From Sporomusa sp. KB1 (GTDB lineage: Bacteria; Bacillota; Negativicutes; Sporomusales; Sporomusaceae): DNA of 64,000 nt. Shown here one piece after another: positions 43,558-51,635 of this stretch. The DNA lies in contig NZ_VLKC01000002.1 of the NCBI RefSeq assembly GCF_007830295.1, positions 2,636,203 through 2,700,202 on the forward strand, in the 5' to 3' direction. Every line of letters begins with the position of its first letter. Position 1 is the stretch's first letter. Under the pieces are notes generated by a model. It had not been told where the DNA came from and searched no databases. It saw only the letters and a program-made list of their open reading frames with translations. Position numbers and translations under genes: made by a program.

Positions 43558-44322
43558 ATGCGGCAATTGGGAAATATGATAAATTTGTCCTCAGGAAGTG
43601 ACGTTGGTTTGCAGTTTTTTCAACAATACCGTACTATTTTAGTGATAATGGTGCTATTTATTTTGAATCTGCTGGTTATGCAGTATACGGATTTTGATTT
43701 GTTTGTACAGGACTATGTCTATAACTTTCAATCAGGCAAATGGCCCTTGGAAGATGTACATAGCCACTATGGCTGGCTGTTGTATACAGGAATTAAAGTG
43801 GGGCTGGCAGGGTTTGCCGTACTGCTTATGGCTCTATTTGCTTTATCCTATAAATCATCATTTGCTTTTTTAAGACAATACCGCCGTTCGTTTGCCTGTG
43901 TGATTATTAGTATGATGCTTTGCCCGTTGCTTGCTAGTATGGGTAAACAGGTAACGAATGTCTATTGTCCGTACCAAATTGAACGCTATGGCGGAACGAT
44001 GCCCTATGTTAAACCTTTGTCTCCTTACCCTGCCAGCTTTAAGCAGGAAAAAAGAGGGATGGGTTTTCCTGCCGGTCATGCGGCAGGTGGGTTTGCCTTG
44101 CTGTCTTTGTTTTTTGTTTCAAAACATAGAAAAATACAGCTCTTACTGGGTGGGGCAGGGCTCGCCGTCGGTATTTTTATGGGTGTGTATCAAATTTTAC
44201 GGGGCCAGCATTATATTGGCGATACGTTGGTAACAGTGCTAGGGTGTCTACTGTTTAATGTACTGCTTTTCCGCCTATTTCCAGGACAGCAGCGTGGACA
44301 CATGTATTATAAGACATCATAA
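43558..44322 (+). CDS. PAP2-family membrane phosphatase
   Basis: A 254-residue membrane protein with five to six helices. The PAP2 motif set is present: a first-motif variant KQVTNVYCPYQIERYGG (Cys-Pro in place of the usual Arg-Pro), GMGFPAGHAAGG as the second (PSGH-type) motif, and RGQHYIGDTLV as the third. The CP variant with ERYGG is reminiscent of lipid A phosphatases and related enzymes of Gram-negative envelopes. Starts 9 bp after the sulfatase stop; no strong RBS, so ATG 43576 remains possible. Probably dephosphorylates an envelope lipid or undecaprenyl pyrophosphate. Confidence 0.82.
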   Translation: MRQLGNMINLSSGSDVGLQFFQQYRTILVIMVLFILNLLVMQYTDFDLFVQDYVYNFQSGKWPLEDVHSHYGWLLYTGIKVGLAGFAVLLMALFALSYKSSFAFLRQYRRSFACVIISMMLCPLLASMGKQVTNVYCPYQIERYGGTMPYVKPLSPYPASFKQEKRGMGFPAGHAAGGFALLSLFFVSKHRKIQLLLGGAGLAVGIFMGVYQILRGQHYIGDTLVTVLGCLLFNVLLFRLFPGQQRGHMYYKTS

Positions 44323-44333
44323 ACGGTTACGTA

Positions 44334-44378
44334 GACCGCCTGCTAAATCATATTGCGATTTGACAGGTGGTTTTTATT
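44334..44378 (+). terminator. Terminator between the two PAP2 genes
   Basis: An imperfect stem ACCGCCTG...AAATC / GATTT...CAGGTGGT (about 44334-44371) is followed by TTTTTAT, separating the sulfatase-PAP2 pair from the next gene. Confidence 0.6.
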
Positions 44379-44497
44379 ACAAAATAGTAGCAATAAGATA
44401 AAGTAATGTATAGGTACATATACTATCTTCGTGGCAGTTTATCTCAAGTTTGCAATACGGACAGTATGCTTATATGAATTTACTAGGGAGGATGACT

Positions 44498-45625
44498 ATG
44501 CGTAATCAGGCGCGAGTGGCTAGCCTAGTTCTGTGTTTCCTTGTTTTTTCCTTTGTGGTTGTGAGTGCTGATAGGATTAATTCTGAGGAATTTCCTGATA
44601 TTTTTGCGCATGAGGATACTGTTATTGCAACCGGTCAGACAGTTGGTAAGTTGATGGTAGCTGGCGGCAATGTTGTGGTAGGCGGCCAAGTGAGCGATGG
44701 TATCATAATTGTTGACGGTAATCTGACAGTAGCACCAGGCGCTGCTGTACATGGTAAAATAGTTGTGCTTGGCGGCAGTGCAACAATTGAAGCGGGGGCA
44801 ACAAGCGAGCACAAGGTATGGGTACTTGCGCCACACGGTCATCCTTTGGTACCGATAGTGGTTACTGCTCTTTTCCTAATGGGTGCTGTTAGTCTAATTG
44901 TGTTACCGGCACTGTTTTGGGTTATGGGTCATTTGTTCAAAAAGAGTCCCTGGTACTTGCCTGCCAGAGAAAAGTTTCTTGAGCTTGAGCGGCGGTGGCC
45001 GGTGCTATATATTGCGGCAAGTTTGGGATTTAGCGCGTTGATGTTGGTAAGTTTTGGCGAATTAGCTTGGGAAACGTTATTTCGTCATACTATGGGACTG
45101 TTTGATGATAGCTTTGTTTGGCTTATTCGGAATTTTGCTAATCCAGCATTAGATAGGATTATGATAATAATTACAGATATAGGTTTCGGTACTAGCTATA
45201 TCATCATCGTTGCTGCTGTGTTTTTGGTGCTTATCTATATCAAACGCTGGCGGGAGATGGCCGCACTGGCGATTTGCTTAGCAGGCGGGGCGGTGCTTAG
45301 TTTGTTATTAAAAAATTTGTTTCACCGTGCCCGGCCAGACTTGCTGCGGGTTGTGCAGGAGACTAGCTACAGTTTTCCCAGTGGTCATGCTTTGGCAAGT
45401 ATGTGTTTCTATGGTATGGTAGCATTTTTGCTAATGCGTACTATTGCCAACTGGCGTGGGCGACTAGTCGTCATGACGCTGGCAGTTATCACAATTATTG
45501 CTATTGGTATTAGTCGGATCTATTTGGGGGTTCATTACCCGACCGATGTGGTAGCAGGCTATGCTGCCGGTTCTATGTGGCTGGCCTTTTGTATATCGCT
45601 CTTGATGTTGTGGGAACAGGCGTGA
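44498..45625 (+). CDS. PAP2 phosphatase with N-terminal bactofilin-like repeat domain
   Basis: A 375-residue protein: N-terminal signal or anchor helix (ARVASLVLCFLVFSFVVVSA), then an approximately 90-residue domain of short repeating beta strands (GQTVGKLMVAGGNVVVGGQVSDGIIIV-type, continuing with DGNLTVAPGA and LGGSATIEAGA) that resembles the right-handed beta-helix of bactofilin or polymer-forming proteins, then a PAP2 domain with KNLFHRARPD, YSFPSGHALAS and SRIYLGVHYPTDV, all three motifs intact. ATG 44498 lies 6 nt after GGAGG. The fusion suggests an assembly-forming or surface-patterned lipid phosphatase. Substrate unknown. Confidence 0.85.
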   Translation: MRNQARVASLVLCFLVFSFVVVSADRINSEEFPDIFAHEDTVIATGQTVGKLMVAGGNVVVGGQVSDGIIIVDGNLTVAPGAAVHGKIVVLGGSATIEAGATSEHKVWVLAPHGHPLVPIVVTALFLMGAVSLIVLPALFWVMGHLFKKSPWYLPAREKFLELERRWPVLYIAASLGFSALMLVSFGELAWETLFRHTMGLFDDSFVWLIRNFANPALDRIMIIITDIGFGTSYIIIVAAVFLVLIYIKRWREMAALAICLAGGAVLSLLLKNLFHRARPDLLRVVQETSYSFPSGHALASMCFYGMVAFLLMRTIANWRGRLVVMTLAVITIIAIGISRIYLGVHYPTDVVAGYAAGSMWLAFCISLLMLWEQA

Positions 45626-45753
45626 CAGCCAAGGAGCGTGGAAGTTACCTTACAGGACAGAAGAAGGGGCTGTTGCACTAAAGCAGGCCTAAAAAAACAA
45701 AAGACGGCCCCGGTATGTAGCCGGGAGCCGTCTTTTGTTGTAAAATCAAGTTT

Positions 45754-47364
45754 GTGAAAACAAAGAAATTACAACCAGATTATACAACAAACGGGAATGT
45801 ATATCAACTGGTTATCCCCATGGACATCGGCGAAATGATCCCGGCAGATGATTCGGTGCGATTACTCAACGCGGTCATGGAAAGGATGGATTACAGAAGA
45901 TTGTATGCCGCGTACTCCCGCCTGGGGAGAATCGAGAAGTCACCGAAACGTCTGTTTAAAATTCTCGTATATGGATACATGAATGGCATTTATTCCAGCC
46001 GCAAACTGGAACAATCCTGCCGGCGAGACGTCAATTTCATGTACCTGCTGGGCCGGGAAAAAGCACCGGACCACGCCACGATTGCCCGGTTTCGCAGCGA
46101 GCGGTTGGCAGAGGTTGTAGACGACCTGTTTACCCAACTTGTGCTACTGCTGGCCGATGCGGGCGAACTGTCACTGTCAAGCGCCTTCATCGACGGAACC
46201 AAGCTGGAGGCCAATGCCAACCGCTACCGCTTTGTCTGGAAGAAATCGACGCAAAAGAACGAGGAGAAGCTGCAGGAAAAAATGAAAGCTCAGCTCCCGG
46301 TGCTGGCGGCAGAGTTCGGTCTGCGCTTTCCTGTCGGTCAGACGATCAAGGCCAAAGACCTGAAAAAGCTGCGCAAACGGCTCAAAGCGCTGCAAGCCGA
46401 ACGCGGCATCGTCTTTGTCCACGGCAAGGGACAGCGTAAGGCGCCACTGCAGCGGGCGATAGAAACGGTAGACGAATATCTTGCCCGGCAGAAGAAGTAC
46501 AACGACTACAACCACAGCTTCGGGGAACGCAACAGCTTTTCCAAGACGGACAGAGACGCCACCTTCCTGCGGATGAAGGAAGACCATATGAAAAACGGGC
46601 AGCTTAAACCGGGATACAACGCGACACTGGCGGTAGATGCAGAATATATCGTATCTGCCATGATCAGTCAGGAACGAAGCGACAGCCAAACATTCATCCC
46701 GATGCTGAAGACGCTCAAAGGACTGGGATATACCAAGCCTGTAGCGGACGCGGGGTTCGAGAGTGAAGAAAACTACACCTGGTGCGAAGAAAACGGACAA
46801 ATAGCATTTATTAAGCCGTCGAATCACGATAAAGCCAAAACCCGCAAATACCAAAGTGACATCGGCAAGCGTGAGAATATGCCCTATGATGCGAAAAGCG
46901 ATAGTTACCGCTGCCACAGGGGCCACCCCATCAAGGCGGCGTATGAAAAAAAAACCAAGTCAAAGGCGGGTTATCCCATTGTGACAACGGTCTACGCCTG
47001 CACCGAGTGTGCCGGCTGTCCGTATAAGGCCCAATGCATTAAAGGCAAGAGCAAGACGCCGCTCGAAGAACGGAGCAAGAACCTGTACGTATCCAAAACC
47101 TTTCTCAGGCAGAGGCAGGAAATGCAGGCGCGCATTCAAAGTGAGGAAGGTGTCCTCTTGCGCATAAACCGCTCCATCCAGGTAGAGGGAGCGTTCGGTG
47201 TACTTAAACAGGACATGGCCTTCCGACGGTTTCTGCTGAGGGGCAAAGGCAAGGTCCAGACCGAGTTGTTGCTGCTATGTATGGGGTATAACCTAAACAA
47301 ACTCCATAACAAAATCCAAAGCGGCCGCTGTGGAACCTATTTACATATTCCCAAAGCGGCCTGA
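45754..47364 (+). CDS. IS1182-family DDE transposase
   Basis: A 536-residue transposase. N-terminal domain with IPADDSVRLLNAVMERMDY and DHATIARFR; DDE elements in SAFIDGTKLEANANRYRFVWKKS (first Asp), PVADAGFESEENY (second Asp) and the final Glu in RSIQVEGAFGVLKQDMAFRRFL. The cysteine-rich insert YACTECAGCPYKAQC is typical of this family. The frame is intact, so the element may be mobile. The start ATG/GTG region: GTG/ATG lies just after the hairpin; no strong RBS is visible. Confidence 0.93.
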   Translation: MKTKKLQPDYTTNGNVYQLVIPMDIGEMIPADDSVRLLNAVMERMDYRRLYAAYSRLGRIEKSPKRLFKILVYGYMNGIYSSRKLEQSCRRDVNFMYLLGREKAPDHATIARFRSERLAEVVDDLFTQLVLLLADAGELSLSSAFIDGTKLEANANRYRFVWKKSTQKNEEKLQEKMKAQLPVLAAEFGLRFPVGQTIKAKDLKKLRKRLKALQAERGIVFVHGKGQRKAPLQRAIETVDEYLARQKKYNDYNHSFGERNSFSKTDRDATFLRMKEDHMKNGQLKPGYNATLAVDAEYIVSAMISQERSDSQTFIPMLKTLKGLGYTKPVADAGFESEENYTWCEENGQIAFIKPSNHDKAKTRKYQSDIGKRENMPYDAKSDSYRCHRGHPIKAAYEKKTKSKAGYPIVTTVYACTECAGCPYKAQCIKGKSKTPLEERSKNLYVSKTFLRQRQEMQARIQSEEGVLLRINRSIQVEGAFGVLKQDMAFRRFLLRGKGKVQTELLLLCMGYNLNKLHNKIQSGRCGTYLHIPKAA

Positions 47365-47384
47365 CAACTATATACAGATTTTTT

Positions 47385-47410
47385 TAGAGGAAGAGGCTTC
47401 CTCTGTTTTG
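47385..47410 (+). terminator. Hairpin after the IS1182 transposase
   Basis: AGAGGAAG (about 47386-47393) pairs with CTTCCTCT across a 3-nt loop and is followed by GTTTTGTT. Confidence 0.6.
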
Positions 47411-47482
47411 TTGTGCACATAAACCGACTGCGGCTTCTTTTTTTCATTCTCCCTACTAGGAGTTTCCTTCCTAAATTACCCA

Positions 47483-47537
47483 AAAAGGCGTGTCGCTCTG
47501 CGTTTTTCAAAAAACGTTTTGCGACACGCCCTTTTTG
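47483..47537. terminator. Large bidirectional terminator
   Basis: AAAAAGGCGTGTCGC pairs with GCGACACGCCCTTTTT around an inner stem CGTTTTT/AAAAACG. It is T-rich on both strands and closes the minus-strand GIY-YIG/DUF2087 pair. Confidence 0.85.
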
Positions 47538-47551
47538 TCCAGATGGAAAGG

Positions 47552-47947
47552 TTAGCTTACCCTGGAATCTTCTTTAGCTTTTGGAGGAGGGTTATAGCCG
47601 TGCTCATTGTAAGGCTTCAACGAATTTAACCATTTTTCTTCCAGGCTTGCTAAGACGTCAGGTAAATTTTCTGTTGCTATGTCATCTGTCTTTAGCGTTT
47701 CAAGAATATCGAACGAATAGGCTTCTGGGCCATATTGATTCCATTCTTCCTGAAGGTTTTTATTTTTATGACTGTTCATTTTAAGTTGAAAGCGGTGGCG
47801 GTTAAAGACAGAGTTTAGATTTTTACTGCTGCCAATAAAGGTTTTACCGTTAACTTGATTTTTAATCTGAAATATACCGATGGGAAAAGACATCTGTTTA
47901 TATAGGGTTTTTAATTCTTTATGTCTATCCAATGAACTCATCTCCAT
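47552..47947 (-). CDS. GIY-YIG domain protein
   Basis: A 131-residue small protein with a GIY-YIG nuclease-like fold: the signature strand pair reads PIGIFQIKNQVNGKTFIGSS (GIF and FIG variants), followed by the arginine/histidine helix SVFNRHRFQLKMNSHKNKNL and the acidic SLEEKWL near the expected metal-binding Glu. It follows the DUF2087 regulator by 17 bp in the same direction; such pairs are found in several Firmicutes. Function unknown; the diverged signature leaves nuclease activity in doubt. The start could be ATG 47947 or 47941. Confidence 0.78.
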   Translation of the reverse strand: MEMSSLDRHKELKTLYKQMSFPIGIFQIKNQVNGKTFIGSSKNLNSVFNRHRFQLKMNSHKNKNLQEEWNQYGPEAYSFDILETLKTDDIATENLPDVLASLEEKWLNSLKPYNEHGYNPPPKAKEDSRVS

Positions 47948-47964
47948 TCTGCTTTTTTTTAGAA

Positions 47965-48729
47965 CTAATTTCGAACCCAGTAGGAACTGCCATCTTGCGT
48001 ACGGTCCATAAAACCATAGTCAATCAAATACCGGCGTAGTAGTACGTAATCAGGGTAAAATTGCTGTAAAATCGAATTTACTTCTTTTTCAGTATAGCTT
48101 TTACCCATCTCGAAGTTCGTCAGGAGATGCCGTAATATCGCCACCCGCTTTTTTTCTTTCGGGGGAAACAAAGTAAGTGGTCCGGATAGTCCCTGCTTAA
48201 AGCAGGTTGATAATATTTTTTTGTTTTCCTCTTCGGTGATGACAAAGCGATCATCAACCATTTTTGAACTGCGCGGGATGTCAATAAAGGTTTGTTTCTT
48301 GGGGGTCTGTTCCCCTAGTAGTTCCATGATGGCGAGAAAGACCTTGGCTTGTTTTTGCTTCTCGCGGAGAGTAAAGCGATGGTTGCGGATGGTCGAAGTA
48401 CTGCCTGTATTGAGAGTTTTGGCAATCTCATTATCCGCATGACCTTGGTAAAAAAGTTCTAGGATTATTTTTTGGTGATCGGTTAGGCCTGTTAACTTTT
48501 TATCTAGGTTAATCAGCACCTCAAAGGTGGAGTGGTGTTGCTCGGCGATGTGAATGGCAATATACTTGCGGGCTTCGTATAATTGCTCCTGATGGGGGTA
48601 GATAACACCATTGGCAAAGCTTTTTCCGCAAATCAGGCATACAAACTCGTCGGCTTGTTTATGATAAAGATAACCTTGCTTTATTTCATCAAGAGATGCC
48701 TGCCAAAATAGTTCCGTTAAGTCATTCAT
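47965..48729 (-). CDS. DUF2087-domain transcriptional regulator
   Basis: A 254-residue protein with three parts: an N-terminal zinc-finger-like stretch (FVCLICGKSF...H...AEQHH, about 28-66), a LuxR/sigma-70-type helix-turn-helix (LTDHQKIILELFYQGHADNEIAKTLNTGSTSTIRNHR region, about 80-120) and a C-terminal DUF2087 domain (about 165-252) ending DYVLLRRYLIDYGFMDRTQDGSSYW. Likely a regulator; targets unknown. Co-directional with the GIY-YIG gene. Confidence 0.82.
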   Translation of the reverse strand: MNDLTELFWQASLDEIKQGYLYHKQADEFVCLICGKSFANGVIYPHQEQLYEARKYIAIHIAEQHHSTFEVLINLDKKLTGLTDHQKIILELFYQGHADNEIAKTLNTGSTSTIRNHRFTLREKQKQAKVFLAIMELLGEQTPKKQTFIDIPRSSKMVDDRFVITEEENKKILSTCFKQGLSGPLTLFPPKEKKRVAILRHLLTNFEMGKSYTEKEVNSILQQFYPDYVLLRRYLIDYGFMDRTQDGSSYWVRN

Positions 48730-48856
48730 CTAAACACCTCATTATATTATCTATCAATGGTACAGATGTTATTATAAATTGTTTTGTACTTAAAGTCAAG
48801 ACATAAACCAAGGTTGTTTAACTATATACTAGATAATATAATTTTTATCTACTCAG

Positions 48857-48889
48857 TAAACCAATTTTCCATAGTGAAGAATTGGTTTA
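48857..48889. promoter_or_regulatory. Inverted repeat in the gap before ilvD
   Basis: TAAACCAATT (48857-48866) and AATTGGTTTA (48880-48889), 13-bp spacer, lie in the 345-bp gap between the DUF2087 gene and ilvD. It may be an operator for either side. The rest of the gap is AT-rich leader; no leader peptide or T-box-like structure was recognised before ilvD. Confidence 0.35.
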
Positions 48890-49074
48890 TTAGGCGATTA
48901 TTTCAATACGACAAGATTCTTCATGATGATGTCAAAAAATTCAGAAGGTAGAAGCAGCGTATTTAAGGAATACTATCAATCATAAAACCTGAATAGCTCA
49001 TTTATTTGCTGGAGTCGTTTGTAACTTCACTGTAAATGTAAAAATGTAAATTATGAAGAGGAGGCAAAAAAATC

Positions 49075-50739
49075 ATGAGGAGCCATATTACCACCAAGGG
49101 ATTAGAACGGGCAACTCATCGCGCGTTGTATTATTCGATGGGTTTTTTACCAGAAGACTTGGAAAAACCATTAATTGCTGTTGTAAATACTCAAAATGAA
49201 ACTATGCCTGGACACAGGCATTTGGACACTATAGCCAGGGCAGTCAAAGAAGGAATTATTGCTGCCGGCGGCACACCGATAGAGTTTCCAACAATCGGTC
49301 TTTGTGACGGGATTGCGCAAGGAAACTATGGCATGCACTATCCTTTGGCAAGCCGGGAATTGATTTGCGATTCGGTAGAATGTATGATGAACGGTCATCA
49401 ATATGATGCTATGGTGCTTATTACCAATTGTGACAAAATTACGCCAGGACTACTGATGGCGGCTGTTCGCCTCAATCTTCCGGCTATTATGATTAGCGGT
49501 GGACCAATGGCCACCGGTTGTGTTGATGATCAGGAAATCGGCTACACCGATTTAATGGCTGCGCAAGGCGATGTTGCCAGAGGTATTATTACTCGCGAAG
49601 AATTATCAAGAAGAGAACGGGATGCACTACCTGGTTGCGGCGCCTGTAATTTGCTGGGAACAGCCAATACCATGAACTACCTCACTGAGGCTCTTGGCAT
49701 GTGTTTGCCTGGTGCAACCAGCCTGGCAGGGACTGGCAGACGGTTGGCTCTGGCCAAACAAACTGGCATGAAGATTATGGAGCTGTATAATAAGTCAATC
49801 TTACCACGACAGATTGTGACTAAAGAATCTATTGAAAATACAATTACCGTAGACTTGGCCATCGGGGGCTCAACCAACACCCTGTTACATTTAACCGCTT
49901 TGGCTAAAACGGCAGATATTGAGTTTGATATTAATAGTTTTGCTGAACTAGCCCAAAAAGTCCCTCACCTTGTGAAAATTAGACCTGCCCAAAATGGCCA
50001 TTATCCTGCTGACGTTCATAATGCTGGCGGTATAACGGGGTTAATGGGTCAGTTATGTAAAAATGGTTTGCTGCACAAAGATTGTTTAACCGTAACTGGC
50101 CAAACAGTTGCCGAGAATGTCAGCGATGCTAAGATAATCAACAGCAATGTCATTAGGCCGATGGATAACCCCTATTCAGCCAAAGGCGGCTTGCAGTTGC
50201 TGTATGGCAATCTGGCACCTGAAGGGGCGGTATGTAAGAGTGCAGCGGTTGTACCGGAAATGTACCATCATAAAGGTCCGGCTAGAATTTTTAACCAGGA
50301 AGAGCCGGCTGTGGCTGCTATTTACGGCGGACAAATTAAACCAGGTGATGTGGTCGTAGTAAGGTATGAAGGTCCAAAAGGCGGCCCCGGCATGCGGGAA
50401 ATGCTTACAGCTACTGCTGCTATTGTTGGCATGGGCTTATCCAAAGAAGTAGCATTGGTGACTGATGGTCGTTTCTCTGGTGCTACGGCAGGCGCTGCTA
50501 TTGGACATGTTTCCCCGGAAGCGGCCGAAGGTGGACCGATTGCCTTAATTGAAGAAGGCGATCTGATTGAAATTGATATCACTAACGGCACCGTTCATCT
50601 CCATGTTAGCGATGAAGAACTGGCTCGCCGTAAAGCGGCCTGGCAGGCTCCCAAGCAAGATCATGTAATTAAAGGCAGTTATCTTGATCGCTATTCTAAG
50701 ATGGTATCGTCAGCGATGGCTGGTGCGGTATTTAAATAA
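49075..50739 (+). CDS. ilvD: IlvD/EDD-family dehydratase (dihydroxy-acid dehydratase-like)
   Basis: A 554-residue iron-sulfur dehydratase of the IlvD/EDD family, converting a 2,3-dihydroxy acid to a 2-oxo acid. Visible features: NTQNETMPGHRHLD, GLCDGIAQGNYGM (about 75-87), LITNCDKITPG (Cys 119 and the Lys), PGCGACNLLGTANTM (Cys 188-191) and the C-terminal DGRFSGATAGAAIGHVSPEA. The length is right for IlvD. Canonical IlvD makes 2-oxoisovalerate for valine and pantothenate; here no other ilv gene is near and the neighbours are two PanB paralogues and catabolic genes, so a sugar-acid or other hydroxyacid substrate is possible. RBS GAGGAGG. Confidence 0.88.
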   Translation: MRSHITTKGLERATHRALYYSMGFLPEDLEKPLIAVVNTQNETMPGHRHLDTIARAVKEGIIAAGGTPIEFPTIGLCDGIAQGNYGMHYPLASRELICDSVECMMNGHQYDAMVLITNCDKITPGLLMAAVRLNLPAIMISGGPMATGCVDDQEIGYTDLMAAQGDVARGIITREELSRRERDALPGCGACNLLGTANTMNYLTEALGMCLPGATSLAGTGRRLALAKQTGMKIMELYNKSILPRQIVTKESIENTITVDLAIGGSTNTLLHLTALAKTADIEFDINSFAELAQKVPHLVKIRPAQNGHYPADVHNAGGITGLMGQLCKNGLLHKDCLTVTGQTVAENVSDAKIINSNVIRPMDNPYSAKGGLQLLYGNLAPEGAVCKSAAVVPEMYHHKGPARIFNQEEPAVAAIYGGQIKPGDVVVVRYEGPKGGPGMREMLTATAAIVGMGLSKEVALVTDGRFSGATAGAAIGHVSPEAAEGGPIALIEEGDLIEIDITNGTVHLHVSDEELARRKAAWQAPKQDHVIKGSYLDRYSKMVSSAMAGAVFK

Positions 50740-50775
50740 TAATAAAATAATACAGAAAAATAGGAGGCAGTAAAA

Positions 50776-51609
50776 ATGGCTAAAACTAAAATTACAATTC
50801 CTCAGATTCTTGAGACTAAGCAAAACGGTAAAAAGTTCAAAATGATCACAGTATATGATTATCCGATGGCTGGTATTGTTGACCGCTCGGCTGCTGAACT
50901 TATCTTAGTCGGTGATTCACTGGGCATGGTTATCCAGGGTAAGGACAGCACTGTGCCGGTAGAATTTGAAGAAGAACTGTATCACTTAAAGCTTGTCCGC
51001 CGGGGAGCACCTAATACCTTTGTTGTTGGTGATATGCCCTTTTTATCCTACCAGGTAAATCGCGATGAAGCCATTCGCAATGCAGGCACGCTGCTAAAAG
51101 CCGGTGCTGATTGTGTTAAAATGGAAGGCAACATTAAAATTGCCGACACGGTAAAAGCGGTAGTGGATGCTGGCATCCCAGTTATGGGCCACATTGGCTT
51201 AACGCCGCAAACAGCCGCGATGATGGGTGGCTTTAAAGTTCAAGGCAAAAGCTCGGAAGCTGCGGAAAAACTGATGCAAGATGCTATTGCTATTGACAAT
51301 GCCGGCGTTTTTGCCATGGTGTTAGAATGTATGCCTGCTGCCCTGTGCAAGCTAATCACTGAGCGGGTGAAGTGCGCGACAATCAGTGTTGGCGGCGGCG
51401 GAGATTGTAATGGACATAACCTTAACGCCTACGATTTACTCGGCATTTTTGATAAATTTGTGCCTAAATTTGTGAAGCAGTATGCGCAAATGGGACAACA
51501 AATGGTGGATGTTTTTGACACCTGGTGCCAGGAGATTGATAATGGCACTTTTCCGGAAGAAAAGCATTGCTTTACGATGAACGACGAAGATTTGAAACGT
51601 TTATACTAA
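50776..51609 (+). CDS. PanB-family hydroxymethyltransferase, paralogue 1 (divergent)
   Basis: A 277-residue TIM-barrel protein of the ketopantoate hydroxymethyltransferase family, which transfers a hydroxymethyl group between methylene-tetrahydrofolate and a 2-oxo acid. Metal and catalytic residues are kept: LVGDSLGM, VGDMPFLSY, VKMEGN (Lys and Glu), GHIGLTPQ and LECMPA (catalytic Glu). It diverges in the C-terminal loop, where the usual GIGAG...DGQ reads SVGGGGDCNGHN. This alteration near the substrate pocket points to a different substrate or a partner role. 36 bp after ilvD, with an RBS TAGGAGG. Confidence 0.85.
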   Translation: MAKTKITIPQILETKQNGKKFKMITVYDYPMAGIVDRSAAELILVGDSLGMVIQGKDSTVPVEFEEELYHLKLVRRGAPNTFVVGDMPFLSYQVNRDEAIRNAGTLLKAGADCVKMEGNIKIADTVKAVVDAGIPVMGHIGLTPQTAAMMGGFKVQGKSSEAAEKLMQDAIAIDNAGVFAMVLECMPAALCKLITERVKCATISVGGGGDCNGHNLNAYDLLGIFDKFVPKFVKQYAQMGQQMVDVFDTWCQEIDNGTFPEEKHCFTMNDEDLKRLY

Positions 51610-51635
51610 TATTTTATTAGGAGTTGTGATGGATA

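Larger units (their letters stand above)
45664..47425 (+). mobile_element. IS1182-family insertion sequence (approximate limits)
   Basis: The transposase gene is bracketed on the left by GGGGCTGTTGCACTAAAGCAGG (about 45667) and a strong hairpin (45700-45737) that would shield it from read-through, both typical of IS1182-like elements. On the right, the expected complement GTGCAACAGCCCC is only approximated by GTGCACATAAACC after TTTTGTT (about 47412-47424), so the right end may be decayed. No clear target duplication was found. The element is visibly richer in G+C than its surroundings. Confidence 0.65.

Noticed and set aside
46177..46926. 249-codon minus-strand frame inside the IS1182 transposase
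   Set aside because: Antisense shadow in a GC-rich gene; the plus-strand transposase has all family motifs.
47483..47537. Repeated GTGTCGC elements considered as a CRISPR-like or integron repeat
   Set aside because: Only one inverted pair is present; it is a bidirectional terminator. No array of regularly spaced repeats was seen anywhere in the window.
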